DNA from: Puffinus mauretanicus | Lineage: Eukaryota; Chordata; Aves; Procellariiformes; Procellariidae | Length of the DNA stretch: 64,000 nucleotides | Reading direction: 5' to 3' | Assembly: GCA_023333565.1 (NCBI GenBank) | Contig: JAJKFH010002784.1 | Span: 248,001-312,000, forward strand | Part shown: piece after piece, positions 26,101-41,100 of the stretch | How the letters are laid out: each line of letters starts with the position of its first letter | How positions within the stretch are numbered: position 1 is the first letter of the stretch | Position numbers and translations under genes: made by a program | The notes under the pieces: model-generated | The model's input: the letters and a program-made list of their open reading frames with translations, nothing else | Databases searched by the model: none | What the model was told of the DNA's origin: nothing

Positions 26101-29100
26101 CCCTAGCTGTCCAGTTACATAAAGTAAGCTTAGAATGTAAGCTGAATATTATTTCTATAACAAGTTCAGAGCAAGGTCAAGTTCTAAGGTAGTTGAACTG
26201 CTATATATAACCTGAAAATTATAAGTTGCTTGATTTCTGTTTCTGATCTCTTGTATTTTGCACAAACTTAGGTCTGCGTGTACCTTTCTGACAGGATTTT
26301 TTTTTTTTCTTCCTGATGCACAGCTCATGCTAGATACGTGGAATGAATCCATATTTTCAAATATAAAAAATAGACTTCAGGATAGTGCAATGAAGCTAGT
26401 TCATGCTGAAAGACTAGGAGAAGCTTTCGACTCTCAGCTTGTTATTGGAGTTCGAGAATCATATGGTATGTGTTGCAGACCAATCTCTGTTGCCTCCTCA
26501 CTTTAATAAATGAATTTTCATCATACAAAGTTGACAGTTACCGTGGTAGGGTTGGAATTATTATCTCAGCATTTTGTATTGATTTTGTTGTTGTTGTTGA
26601 TTTGTGATACCAATTAAGTTCTGTTTAAATTTCTTTACCTTCTAAGTGATTTAGCTACCTATCAGTTACTGCAAAATCAGTGTTTTCAAAGAGCAAACTA
26701 CTTTTTGACCTTTTAGGGTTGCAGATATAACCTTATGTCTGTGCTCCTTTCCATACTGTTTCTGATTGTTCAGACAGTTTGAAGAAGAAACGCTGAACAG
26801 GCTGCATCTAAGACTCCCAGTCTTTTTCTTCTTTGCAAAACAGATTGGTGTGTCTGAAACTTCTTACGACATTTCACCATTGCCTGCCTCTTCTTCAAAG
26901 CTCTGCAAGCCTGTTGAATTTAACTTGTGGCTAATACTCTTTCAGATGGCTTTATAGATGTCCAATTCTAATTTTTTTTTAAAGCATATTCCATTTAAGG
27001 ACTTTATTTATTTCTCTGTAACAGTTGAGAGGAAGGTGGAAGCTTTTTTCCAAATAGTGCAAAGCACTGCTGAGTAGCAGTAAGCTCACTGTCTCCATTC
27101 TTGTAAAACAGAAAAAACCAAATGCAAAAAAAAATGTCTAAAGTGAAGACATTGGAATTCTAAGAACAGTGTCTAAGAAAAGCTGTTTGCTCAGTCAGGC
27201 GGAGAAGTTTTCACTTTATTAGGCATTATGCTGAGCTTTTTTTTTTCTTTTTTTCTCTTTTTTTTTTCTTTCCAATTTTGCAGTTGTACGTGTATTTCTG
27301 GTTACCATGTTTGAATGTCGAAAATGCTGGAGATAAGTACACAGTTCTTTCCAGTTCCTTATAGTTAATCTAACTGTTTTTGGAGCAAAGACTGGACAAT
27401 TTTAGGGATCAGAGTGCATTTACAGGATACTTCAAATTGTTCAATGCAACCTTTTAATACAAGACTCGCTTTAATGAGAGAGATTTGCTTATTATTAGCC
27501 ACATAAGTTTCCAAGACTTGAGAGTAAGTTTGGGCTTTCTTTTTGCAGTTAACCTTTGTTCTAATCCTGAAGATAAGCTTCAGATATATCGGGATAACTT
27601 TGAAAAGGCCTATTTGGATTCAACAGAGAGATTTTATAGAACACAGGCTCCTTCTTATTTACAACAAAATGGTGTACAGAATTATATGAAATATGTAAGT
27701 AAAAATTATGTTGTAACTTTGTTCTGAAAGTGTTAGTACTTAAAATGATTGCTGTTCTACTTTCGCACAGGCAGATGCTAAACTAAAAGAAGAAGAGAAA
27801 AGAGCACTACGATATTTAGAGACAAGGCGTGAATGTAACTCTGTAGAAGCAGTAAGTATAATGTGTAGAAAAATTGATGTATTTTATATTTATATAATAT
27901 TACTACATTGCAGTTTTGATTTTTGTGTGTGTTATTTGGTAGCAGTAGGTTGATATGAAACTGTTGATTTTATGGTTTTTAATCATCCCATTATATTTTT
28001 TCTTGCAAAAATCTGTATTACTTTCCAGTCTGGCAATTTACAATTTCTATGGATGTTTTAATAGTAAATGTAAATCAAAAGTTCAGATTGAAGGGCAGGT
28101 TTTTACTCAAGTTGATTTTTATTCTTCCATTTTTAGTCAGGTATGATTTTTTTTTTTTCCCCTATGCTTAATGATGAGAATGATGTTTGAAAATAAGCTG
28201 GCCAATCTAGTAGGTGAAGGGTTTCTCAGTGCTCATTTAGAATACCTGAAAGACTTATTGTTCATTGCAATTAAAATGAGCAATAGAAATTTCATTAAAA
28301 CTGTTCTAGATTTCCTCTTAGGCTGAAATATGACCATTTAATATAAAGGATGTTTTTTTCGGTTTTTCCTTCTCCCCTTTGACCAGTATTTTACACAGTT
28401 CAGATTCTGGAGGAAGATTTAACTCCAATGAATAGTTCATAATTGTCTGTGTTGAAATTAGTTCAGGAAACAGATTATTTTAAATAAATGCCTTTTAAAT
28501 CTGAATTTTCTGCAGTGGATCAAAATGTATTTTATGTCTTTTGTTAGGTTGTAAGTTGCTCATTTTGCACAGCTATAAATTGTAACCCGTATCAAAACCC
28601 ATAACAAAAGAGAGATGGTCCTGACACGTACAAGCAGTTTCTGTTCTAGATCTAGCCATACTGTCCTGTTCAAGCCAACCAGCCTGGTCCAAATAGGGTA
28701 TGCTGGAATGAGAACTATTCTTAGCTCTTGGATGTATACTTGGAAACTAAGTAGGGTAGTTGGTGTTCCAAAAGTGATGGCTCCCGTGAGAGAAAAGAGG
28801 CGACAGAAACATTAAGCTCATTACTGGTTTGGAAGAGAGTTTACCACGTTTACTAACCTACACATTTTTAAGAAATATGGTTTCCTGTACAGATTTTATT
28901 CAAACTACACAAACTTTTATGAATCAGTGGATGAATTAATTACCAACAGTTGTTGAGAACAGGCTAGATATTGTGTCATGGCAAACTTGAGACAGATCAG
29001 ACTTTGGTGTTCAGATGGCTAAATGAGCTAATTCTGTGTTTAATATATTTCAGCTAATGGAGTGCTGCGTCAATGCTCTGGTGACATCTTTTAAAGAGAC

Positions 29101-32100
29101 TATTTTAGCTGAATGCCAAGGCATGATCAAACGAAATGAAACAGAAAGTAAGTGAAGCTTCAAGAATAGTGCAGGATGAACTCAGCATCAACTGCATAAA
29201 AATAGATTTCTTTGTAGATATATCAAATTACTGTTCTTAATAGATGGTGGCAGTGTTTCATAGATTAAAATATTACTGCATGTGGGCAATTTTATCACAC
29301 ACAAAATGACCATCATTGGTTAGTATTTTTTAATACTGCTTCCGAAATCTGTATGTACAATACCGTAATTTGAATGACTGGGTAGCTCTCATCTTACTTG
29401 AAAGAAAATAATATTTTGTGCTCTGTTTTCTTTATTTTTCCTACAACTTGTTTTCGTTGTGTTGACCAACTCTGGTAAATGTTGCATGTGTCTTATTTTC
29501 TATTTGAATAGTTCAGATACAAACACTCCCCCTTCATTCCACCCCCACTTCCCCCTGGAAAAAAGTGAAGCATCTCTTTACAAAGTTGTTTTTCTGAAAA
29601 GTAGGGAGAAATTTTTCTTATTCTGATTATTAGTGCAGGACCAATAGGCCAATGAACAAATTCTCTGCAAGTTTTTTATCTGGTTTTATAGCCAGTATAT
29701 CACTGTGAGTATCGAATGTTAGCTCTGCGTGCCTTTTTAAAGTTTTCAAAAATTTTTTTTAATTCTGCTGACATAAATTGAGAGGTTAGTGTGATTCAGA
29801 AGCCTTGTGTTGGTCCTGTATGATAAACCAAAGTAGGTAAGTCATTAAAATGTCATAATTCAAGTAGGGAATTTGAAAAAAATAAAAGCTGAAATCACAG
29901 GTTAATTTTTTTTTTTGAAGTCTCAGTATCCTGAAGCCAAGGAATATTTACTAATGTCTATATGAAGTTTTCATTTCTATGCAAATGTGAAAACTGTTTT
30001 ATGACTTAGAACAGTGTAGAAAATACTCACTTCTAAAGCTAGCATTTCAGAAAATATTTGACCTTGAAACTATGTCATACTGATCTGTTCATCTGCATGA
30101 TGAACTGGCAGTTCAGCAGCATAATTTCTGGCAGTAGTCCAGAGCTAAATCTAGAAAGCCACCAGACTTCTTATGAGTATATATTACAGCCTTTGGGAGA
30201 ATACAGGAGGCTTATTTAAATGCAGAGCTTCAGAAGGGTTCCATCTATAGCATCCAAAGCATCTTTCATTAGAAACTTGTTGAAGTATTCACACAGTCTC
30301 TTTCCTTGCGGCTGCGTCTGTCCTGTGATAACTGCTTGGTTGCAAAATACTTCCATTTAATATATAAGAACTCGAGATCTCTTTCAAATCTTTTTTTTCC
30401 CTCCCCCCTGCTAGACTTACCTATGCTGTTTAAAATGTTTTAATGAAGGATGCAGGTGCAGATGATTAAAAATTTATTTACAGACTGGAGCTATACATAG
30501 TAATATATACATCTGATAGTATCCTCTGCTGTACTTCGCTTATGCGTGTCTCTTTCTGATATTATTCACCCCAAAGAATTACATTATGTTATCTTTACTA
30601 AACAGTATCTGACAAAAAAGGGCTGGGTTTTTTGGCTATAAGCTGGGTACTACTGTAAAATACACTATTACATTAAGTACTTAATATTTACATGCTGTGC
30701 AAAGGAAGAAAGGCATAATGTTTTCCAACTAAAAACTATCAAAGATGTCATAACTTGCAAACGCTCTTCAGAATTGGCTTAGAGTGTTTTTGTTTGCTTA
30801 CAGTATTGGGGATCGGAGGCCTAAATTTTATTCTTGAAATACTTCATAACAGAAATAAAAAGTAAACTTGGCTTTTGTGAATATAAAATGAAAACAGAAC
30901 TTGTTTAAGTGACTCAAGAACTACAATAAGGATTTCTTTACCTTTCAGTGTCATAACATGTTTTGAGAGAAGTTGCAGTGAAATGTTCCTTTTGGTTTTG
31001 GTTACTTTGAAATCTCTTTGAAGAATCTGGTTTTTTTAGGTTCCTACAGTTTTAGGGATGCACCTGAAGTCTTCCTTTACCACCGTTTATTAGGAGAAAC
31101 CACTGTATTTTTTTTTTCTTGAATTACTCATGCCATCACTAGGTTACAGAAACAGCTGTAGAACTCTTTAATTTTGTTTCCTTTTTTCTGCCATCTCTTC
31201 CTCCCTCTCACCCTGTTTTAAAGTAAAATGAAAAGATCCAGTAAAAGTTGAATGAGCTTTTTGGACTTGCCCTATGTAAAACAGTGCTTCCATCACTTAC
31301 AGTATATCTAAATTGCACTGAGAATACCTCTGACTCCATTTTTTTCTGGTTCCTGAAATCCCATCGTTTAGCCCATTGTGAGTTGTCTCTAGTAGCATTG
31401 CAAGTTCTTGTTGAAGGTTGTTCGTAGTTCCTATTCTTTAATTTGCATTGTTATGTTCTAAAAGGACTTTTTTCTTCTCTGCGCATTGCTTTTCTATTTG
31501 GTTCTGCAACAGTTGTTAGGATACAGAAGTTGATAACATATATTTCATCCTCAGTGGTGACAGGACCTTGGTGTTGCTGACAGACGTATTGCAGAGAAGA
31601 AAACAAAGACAGGGCTTCTGGCTTTTGTCCCCTTTCATAGTAGATCTAGCATTGAGGAACTAAGTGAATCTATCAATTTTTTTTCTATCAAAAAAAGAAT
31701 CAGAGTCCATGATCAGTTTGTTCTACTTCATTAAACAGAGTCCTTTGCTGTGTTTAGTTCAAACCTCTGTGGTCTCTTTAAAACAATCTGGTGGCCTTAA
31801 TCCAGGTGTTCCTTTGTGGACAGCTTTGTCGAGATGATTATTGATGTTTCAGTACCCCCCCTTTTTTTTTTTTTTTAAGCAGTGTTGAAATACCTTCACA
31901 AAAAGTAGACAAATAAACTTATCGGTTCTTAAAGTTTTTGAAGTGGTAACTTTCAGAAAAACTAAATAAACTCTTTGGGAAGACAGAAAGGAAAAAATGC
32001 TGTTTACCTTAGTCAGTTTTCATTACTTTAGAATTTGGCATGCTTTTAATTAAAACAAAACATTGTAGATGATATTGGAAGATACACAAAGACAGTTCTG

Positions 32101-35100
32101 TTTGGCTTTAATTTAAAAAAAAAAAGTATCTTGAATCCATACAACTTCCTGCATAAACTCCTGTAGGCTTCCAACTGAAATTGGAATCCCATTTTTGCCA
32201 GGGATTTTAAGGCAATTGTACTGAGAATCTGGACTTAATCCAAATTGCCATTGACTTTAGGGGGTTTTATTCAAGCTTGTGATTTTATACACATAAGCAA
32301 GTATTACGTTGCAGTAAATATCTCTTTTTGCCTTCAGAAGAATCTCCTTGTGGGACCAGAATTAGAACAGTATTCAAAACATCTATCCTTTTAAGGGATG
32401 AACTGGATTATCTGTTCTTTACATATTCAGCATTCCATTGAGATATCCCTAGCAGAAATGCAGTATATTTGTTTTTTATACAGGTCTTTGACTGGTGGCG
32501 CTTTATCAGTATTTGTATCTTTCAGAGTTGCATTTAATGTTTTCACTGATGGATAAAGTTCCGAATGGCATAGAGCCTATGCTAAAAGACTTGGAAGAAC
32601 ATATTGTTAGTGCTGGACTTGCAGATATGGTAGCAGCTGCTGAAACTATTACTACTGTAAGTGTATTGTTTTTTAATAAAATAACAACGAAAAAACAACT
32701 TTGCAGAAGTTAAATACTCTCTAGTTGTGGGACATACATGTGAATGGAAATAATTTTGAAGATTTTATATTTAAACATCAAATTTTGATCCACTGAAAGT
32801 TTTAAATGTCTTTAGAATAATTTTTTATTCCTTACGTTTTCAGTTGTAGCTTTAAAACGTGAATCCAATTTGCAGTAAAGAAAAGATTATAAATTAAGTG
32901 CCTGGGATATTTATACGGTAGGATTGTGTTAGAATCTTAATTAAAAAGGCATAATCAATTTTTTCAGAATTCTAACTTCCTAATGAAATTTGAAATTTGC
33001 TTTCAATCTAAGAATGGTTGTTCAGTGTGGAAATTAAAACTTTTTTCCCCCACTGTTCTTTTTCAGCTTTTTATCATCTTTTTCTCTGGGTCTAGGAGGC
33101 TTGAGTATCTGCAGCAATTAGGATGTGCCTCTTATTGGTCTTTGAAAACTTTTTTTTTTATTACAGAATATTTGAAAGTTATTTTTTTTTTTATATGTGT
33201 GTGTTTGTATATATGTTTGTATATTGGAAATACTATCCTGAAAGTCTTGTGTTGAGGCTTACATGCTGTAGAGCTCTTCAGTGTAGAGAATAAAGATAAA
33301 ATGCTCATTCATAGTAGCAGGCTTGAGGATACTACATTATTACGGATTAGGGAATTACATGTAAGCTCACACTGAATTCTGTGGAGTCTTGGTTTTTTAT
33401 TTGATTTTTTGCCTCTTTAACTTTAGGATTCTGAGAAATACGTAGAGCAATTGCTCACGCTATTTAATCGATTTAGTAAGTTGGTTAAAGAAGCTTTTCA
33501 AGATGATCCAAGATTTCTTACTGCAAGAGATAAGGTATGTGTTTCTGTTGATCCGTTGTTTTCAGTTTAAGAATTGTTGTAATTCATATTATGATGTCTC
33601 TGAAATCTTTGTGCCCATTCACTGTTAAATCTAGAAGCTGCTCATACTCTAGTAAATACGCAGACTAAAATATTGATGAAACTTACTACCAACTGATTAG
33701 CTTTTAATTTGTGTTGTAGTCATGCATAAAGTTGCATTTGTGTTCAGCTTTTTAATGTTATAGAGCACATCAGAAGATGATCTTTGTGTTAAGCACCTTA
33801 ACGTCTGATTCAGCAATATACTTATGTTTAAATGTATTACATATTTGGGTGTAGTATCATGAAGATATGCAACCTGCTCTGTGCAATCCCTTCCTAAGTT
33901 GTTGTTTAGAGGAAAGTAGTATGTTAATGGAAAAGAGGAAAATGCAAAACATCAGTTAATGGGAGATTGAGTCATAGGATTTGAACTCTCATATCGAAAA
34001 TCAAATCTGCAAACTTTGGGCTAATAAAAAAAATTGGATTAATTTCATGTTACAGTAATCTAAAAAGAGAGATAAACCTTTGTGATTCATATGTTAAAGA
34101 GAGAAATTGAGTGAAGCACTAATAATCTGTAATTTTTCAGGCGTACAAAGCAGTTGTGAATGATGCTACAATATTTAAACTTGAATTGCCATTGAAGCAA
34201 AAGGGGTAAGCCGTATAAAATTTATATGAATCAAGGTTTTTAAATTGTTAAAGATTGAGCTTCTCTTTTAAAGTATCTCTTTGTGTTCTTTGCATTATGG
34301 AATTTCAGATTGCTTATCAACCTCTGGTGAGACACTCTTCACATGGCAGTGGATCAGTGAATAACAGCTTGTTTAAACTCAAATTTATTTGTAGTAATTG
34401 GGGATCTATTCTTTTATAGTAGAATAGTGAGTCAATTTGTTAGCTGAATTTAATAATACCTTCCTGCGTTATTAATTCCAAAAACCTGAGTTGTATAACT
34501 CTGCCGCAACTTCAGTAAAAGTCCTGGGGAAAACTGAGGCAGTAATCTTTATGGGAATAACTGTGGCTCATTAAGGTGTAACCATCCACAAGCTGTTTAC
34601 CACCTCCTCTTGTGCCAGCTGTGAGTGTGACCTGTCTGGGTGTTACATTTTTGTTTCAGTGCAGGATTAACCAGATTAGTTTAAACAATTTCCAGTAGAT
34701 TAAGCAGATCTGTGTGACTCAAGAAGAAAAACCATGCTTACAGTAGCCACTCTACTAACTCAGCCAAGAGAAGGTAGCAGTCAGTTAATTGATCGTTAAC
34801 ATTTAACACATGATGTGCTACTTGAGTAGGAATCTGTATATATTTAGGTGGTTGGGATTGTTTATATATAATTTGTAGTCTGATTTACTATGGAAACAAA
34901 GCTTATGTAGCTGGGCTGCCAGCTTGCCTTTCCAATTACTTCTAGTTAGGGGTGGATGGGTATAAATATCTGTTCAGCATTCTGGTTTGTTTGGTTTTGG
35001 ACTAATGGTAAGCCTGGACAGCCTTGCTGGTTTTATGTTGTTGGAGGAACACCTACACAAAAGACTGGATCCCTGCTTTGTATACTTTGTATACTTTGTA

Positions 35101-38100
35101 TAGATGTAGGCAAGGTAGAGGAGTTTTCTAGGTCTCTGCTAATGTTTTCATTTCCCCTGGGAGCATCCCAATCAATACCTCATTCAAACTGTGTTTCACT
35201 CCTAAAGCTAAACCTGCCTAGTGATTTCTTAGAAACCACCATGATGGCGATGGTCGTCTGTTCAGCGTTCTTCTTCCCAAGCTCTTTCAAGTTGTCTACG
35301 TATGCAGCCTGGTTTAAGTAAAATGAAACTTCATCCTGCTTAACTTGTGCCATTAAATTCAGCCTAAGAACATGGGATTTGGTTCAATTTTTCACTGCTG
35401 TCAGGATCTTGAAGACTCCTGTTCAGAAATACCTGGGAACACATTGATTAAGTAAGGGTTCTGTCTTGTAATAACCAAAAGACTAGTGGTCTGCTTTTAC
35501 TCCAAATGGTCTTTAGGAGGGCAGAAGAGACTAGCCTGCGAGCTGCTTGATGAATTAAAAAGGACAAGTTGTCTGAACAGAGTTTTAGCACTGTCTGCAC
35601 TAGTTGATGAGAAGGTGAGAGAATGAGCAAGAACACTGAATTCCTGAGAATCCCCACAGCTTGTTACCTGCTATCTTACTTGCTGCCTTTGTTTTGGGCC
35701 CTTGAGACCAGCAATCAATTTGGTGCCATCTGACTCTAGAAATAGGGTTTGGTCCTTGGCACTATTTTATTCACCAGTCTAGACACAGGTTCGGAACGCG
35801 ACCTTGTGCTTCCATGCCTTTTGAAGAACCACAGTCTGTCTACTGTAGCATCTTCTTGTTCAACTTTAATCTGCTTTTAATTCCAAGCTGTTTATACCTG
35901 TTATAAAATAAATTTTATGTGTTACTGTGTGACAGATGTGTCAGGTTTTGCAGTCTGTGAAATGCAGTGCAGGAGGCTGTTCTTGAGGCTTTCATTAGAG
36001 CGTACTGACAAGACGAATGAAATGTTTCATGCAGCAGTTGTTAATTCTTTACTGGAATACTTACTGCCATGCAATATTTAGTTGTTTCAAACTGTAGTTT
36101 GAACGTAATCTTTCATTGTTAGAGTTCTAAAATTAAAAGCAGTTGGAATGATCAACTGTAGAAGCTGCCTGAAAATGTTTGGTAGTATTTATTCTTTCAA
36201 GAAGAAAAGTGAGTTATCCCTAATTTTTTATTAGTTTAACAAGGATATGAATTCTCCACCAGGATCCTTGCCAAGGGGATCAGGAAAGAGTGGTCTGTCT
36301 TGTTAACTGTGTGACTACTCCAGAATAGTAGGATTCTGTACGGTTTGAAGAGACGTTGTTCTTCTTTTATTTAGTGTTGGACTGAAAACACAGCCTGAAT
36401 CCAAATGCCCTGAGCTTCTTGCTAATTACTGTGACATGTTGCTAAGAAAAACACCACTAAGCAAAAAACTAACCTCTGAAGAAATTGAAGCAAAGCTTAA
36501 AGAAGTGGTATGTTTTTGCTTTCTACTTCTCGATTATTCTGAAGAATGAATTTGTTTGTTTTATTTCCTTATGTGGGTCGAGGCCTTGATCTTCAAAAAC
36601 AGTTATGCAAGGTGTAATAATAGAGAAAAGAGTTTATTATGTCAAGTGTGTGTGTGTTTAAATCTTGTAAACCATGCAGTGTTTCATGTCTCTGTCAGTT
36701 CACAAAATTAGTATGCAAATTAATGCCTATATCAGACTATAACGTATTACAGTAACTAATGTTAGTCTAGAAAATAATACAGGAGACTTTTACATACCGG
36801 TGTCAATGTCTTTTCTGATTTAAGAGAAGGTTCTTGATGGTTGACAAAGAAATTGGAGGTGCAATATTATGAAAGATTCATAGCTGATGCCTGTGATAGT
36901 ATTAACATGGTTGCTCTTAAGGCAATGTAAAGTAGCCTTTTTCTACCTCATAGTCTAGAGTGGCATTAGATCAGCATTCAAAGACTTGTCTGATTGACAA
37001 TGCAAATAAAAATATTAAAATCTACTTTTTTGACAGCTTTTGGTACTTAAATACGTACAGAATAAAGATGTTTTCATGCGATACCACAAAGCTCACTTAA
37101 CAAGACGCCTGATATTAGATATATCAGCTGATAGTGAAATTGAGGAGAATATGGTGGAATGGCTCAGAGTAAGTAGCCTGACATCTTTCTTTGTTTGGTT
37201 ATGCCTCTTGCTTGTGGTATGTATTCCCACTCTTAAATTTAGATATCCTTCTTGCTTAGGTGAGTTCTATCTTAAATTGCAGGCCACTCAGGACATCTTA
37301 TACTTCAGTTTTATTGCAATACTTTGTGCAAATAAAACAGTTTAGCTCTTTTCTAAGAGAAATGTTGATCCTAATAGTGGCAGTGATAGATTGTAAAATA
37401 TTTCACATATGATTATCTGAAGGCTTCATATATTCCATATGCAAATGAGCAAAATGCAGTGTACTTGTTGTTTAGGTATGTAAATAATTTGAGATGTGTT
37501 CTAATTGTGAAATTTTATGTAGATTGGAATATTATTTGCATGCCTTAAACATCCTTCAAATCTCAGAACTCATTGATTCCTTAATGCATGCATGTGTTCT
37601 TCAGCACCTGGATTTCTTTAAAAGAATCATCATATGCCCTTAAGGGATAACTATTTATGATCCATGCAAAAAACCTTTATATTGCATTGCAGATTAACTG
37701 TCATTGTAAAGTGATGATACCTGTGCTCTTCATTTTTTTGAGTTTATTATTTTAAAAATAAAGCTTTTTGTTCATAGTTATCTGTGTCATGGTCTAGTGT
37801 TGTGTCTGTTTATACAGGAAGTAGGAATGCCAGCAGACTATGTAAACAAGCTGGCTAGAATGTTCCAGGATATCAAAGTGTCTGAAGACTTGAACCAGGC
37901 CTTCAAAGAAATGCACAAAAATAATAAACTTGCTTTACCAGGTATTGTTTTCAAATTATTTGCTATTTTTCATTTCTCTTAGTGAAAAATAATTCTGTTG
38001 AATCTTGAGTTAAAAATTATATCAGCTGCAGGTTGACCGTAGCCTTCAGGGCATTGTTACCGCTAGATTGGAAGTGTCTGTAGACTCTACTTTCTCTTAC

Positions 38101-41100
38101 AGTTGACACTGGAGCTTTATCATTCTGTAAGTTATTGTGGGTTTTCATCATAAGCAATCTTGTAGATACAGACTCCCTACTCTTGTAGTTAAATTCCAAG
38201 CAGGGGCTTGAATTAGTATCAATCAGGTGAATGCCTGAACTACCCCCTTCTTTTATGCCCTCATCATTCTTCATGAGTGCTTCATGCTGTGCTTCTCCTT
38301 CACCTGCCAACAGGAGAGCTGGATGCACGCTATGAAGAGCCCAAATCACATTTCTGAGATTAAATTTCACTGATGAGAGAGACTGAGGAACATCCAGGTT
38401 TAGACCTGTTGTTGCTGAAAACCCTTGAGTAGTGCTTACAAGCATCAGCTATAAAGCTGTGTCAGGGCTTAAGGAGCTCTGCAGAGGCAAGCCAAAAAAA
38501 CAGAGGTTTCAATCAGTGTTGCTGGCAGAAAGCCAGTGGTGCATAGAGTACCTTAATGTTTAAATAGGTAGACACCCTGCTACTTTCTGAAAATTCAGTC
38601 CTCCATAATTGTATTTCGAGTAGAAACAAAAAAGGCATATTGTTTATCTACCTGTTATACCTGGAGATTCATATAATCCAATATTGTCTTACAGCTGACT
38701 CTGTGAATATTAAAATTTTAAATGCTGGCGCCTGGTCCCGAAGTTCTGAAAAGGTGTTTGTCTCGCTGCCCACGGAATTAGAAGATCTCATCCCAGAAGT
38801 CGAAGAATTTTATAAAAAGAATCACAGTGGTAGAAAACTGCACTGGCACCACCTCATGTCCAATGGAATTGTAAGTGTATAGTTTTTGGTGTATCAATCT
38901 CAATGACTGTACTTTCTGTGTATTCATAATAGTAAGAAAGCTTGTGATCCAGAAAGGCTTGTAAGTAAAATTGTCACTCTATTCACAGATAACATTTAAG
39001 AACGAGGTTGGCCAGTATGACTTGGAGGTGACAACATTTCAGCTAGCTGTGCTGTTTGCGTGGAACCAAAGACCCAGAGAGAAAATCAGCTTTGAAAATC
39101 TTAAACTGGCAACCGAACTCCCTGATGCAGAACTTAGGAGGACTTTATGGGTATTTCCCTTTCTCTTGAAACAGATTTCTTCTTGATTTTTATACTCTGA
39201 AATACTGGATTAGTATTTTTAAAGCGCTGTCAGATAACACTTTGCAACTGAAATGTGAACGCCTTTCTTGCTAATTAATCAGTTGTAATGCTGGCTCCTT
39301 GCACTGCTGTTGAGCACACACAGCCTTTACATTAACACATTCTCTCTACCCCATGTTATCTAACTTAAGCTTTTGGAAACAGCAATATCTTTTTGACCAT
39401 ACACTGCCTAAAGCACACACTTAAGATTGTAGGTTTTGGAGCGGGACTGGTCTAATTCTAGGAAATCAGTGGCACCTGATAATTACATGTTGCTTAAAAA
39501 TAACTTCAGTGTTGGCACTTATCAGATTTTTAATTATTAGCTCAAGAATAAAGAGAGAAATCACGTAAATCAGACTTAACACCACTTCTGTAGCTGTGAG
39601 TTCATGAATTTTACTACTTTGTATTATTTTACTTACGCTAACCCATTTCAGAAGGAGATTTGGTAAACTGTGTCCCCTCTCTGGTTTTATTAGTGTCTTC
39701 GTGTTGCCCTCTAGCAGCTTCAGACAAGGCTACATGGTTCCCTCACTACAGTCTGCACAGCAGTGAACTATGTTCTTAAAAAGTAATTGTTTTCATTTAG
39801 AAAATCTGGTGTTTTATTTTCATTCTTCCCCCCTCACCCCTTTTCTCTGTAGTCTCTTGTAGCATTTCCAAAGCTGAAACGTCAGGTTTTATTGTATGAA
39901 CCTCAAGTCAATTCACCCAAAGACTTTACAGAAGGAACCCTCTTCTCGGTGAACCAGGAGTTCAGTTTAATGTAAGATGATGTTTGAAAAGTAAAATAAC
40001 AATGTACTATTTTATAATTAACGGAATTCACTTTAAGTTAACCTTCGTCCTTGAAAGTTTTCAAGATTCAGCTAGACATGTGCTTTGCTGCCCTATCCTT
40101 GCTTAGTTTTAGCAATAGTCATGCTTCGAGTAGGTGGTTGGACTAGATGACCTCCAGCGGCCCCTTCAGACAAATGTTTCTATGATTCTGATTTCTGTGA
40201 AATTATATTTCTTAAACACCTAGGGATGAGGTGCAAAATTGGAGGCTTTGCTATCTTCCTGTTGCTAATGAGCCAATGAAGTTTCATGTAGGAAGAACAG
40301 CATGTAAGCTGAGCACTAGTGCTGTATTGATTATTATGCACACACAGAGTTTCAAAAGCAGAGTGATAAATTAAAAAAGGATGTGAAACTGCTTCATAAT
40401 ATGGTACGCTGTCAAAAGCTGGGATTTTTGGTGTGGCTTTTATCAGAGAGGAGTGTCTATTTCAGTGAGAATTGCAGTGCTCTTTTACCTCCTCCTTGCA
40501 GTGCTTTGAAATCCTCCAGAGCATAAGATAGTATAAAGAGAAAATATCTAAATGGTATATACTACATTCAGCACGTTTTACTTTGGTTTTTGCCTCTCTC
40601 TGTTATCAATGATTATGATTAGAACTGGCTCCTTGCTAGTAACCTCAGATTCTGGGCCTCATTCTCAGTAGCAGCTGGACATTTGGATCTGTGGAGAGAG
40701 GGAGGTGACGAATCTGCTTTCCTGGGGCTTCGTTTCTTGCCCAGGGCCATGATGTTTGTTCCTGTCATCAGGATCATGAGCTTTGGGAAGTTGCGAGAGG
40801 GCATGACAGAAGAGACAGGCTGTACAGCAAGTTTGTGGGTGACCACTGAAGCCATCAGCTTTCTTTGTTACAATAGCTGTTATTCGTCCTTTTTTTATGC
40901 TAGACAGACATTTATTTTGATGGAAAATGAACTAGTCCAATTTCCTGAACTTTGTTGTAAAAACTTCCTCTAAACCCTAGTTTTATATAATTGAACTGAA
41001 ATATGTTTTTCTGAAATTTTATTCTTTAAAGTAGTACTGGTAACTTTTCAACTTTGGACACTGTCAGTTTCAGCTGATGGATTTTTTGTAATGCTAGTAT

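Larger units (their letters stand above)
21515..26323 (+). other. CUL5: CUL5 intron 4 (4.8 kb), hosts a CR1
   Basis: Contains a T/G-rich simple tract (21760-21830) and a 1.7-kb antisense CR1 (listed separately). The remaining 2.6 kb to exon 5 is AT-rich intron without recognisable features. Confidence 0.6.
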
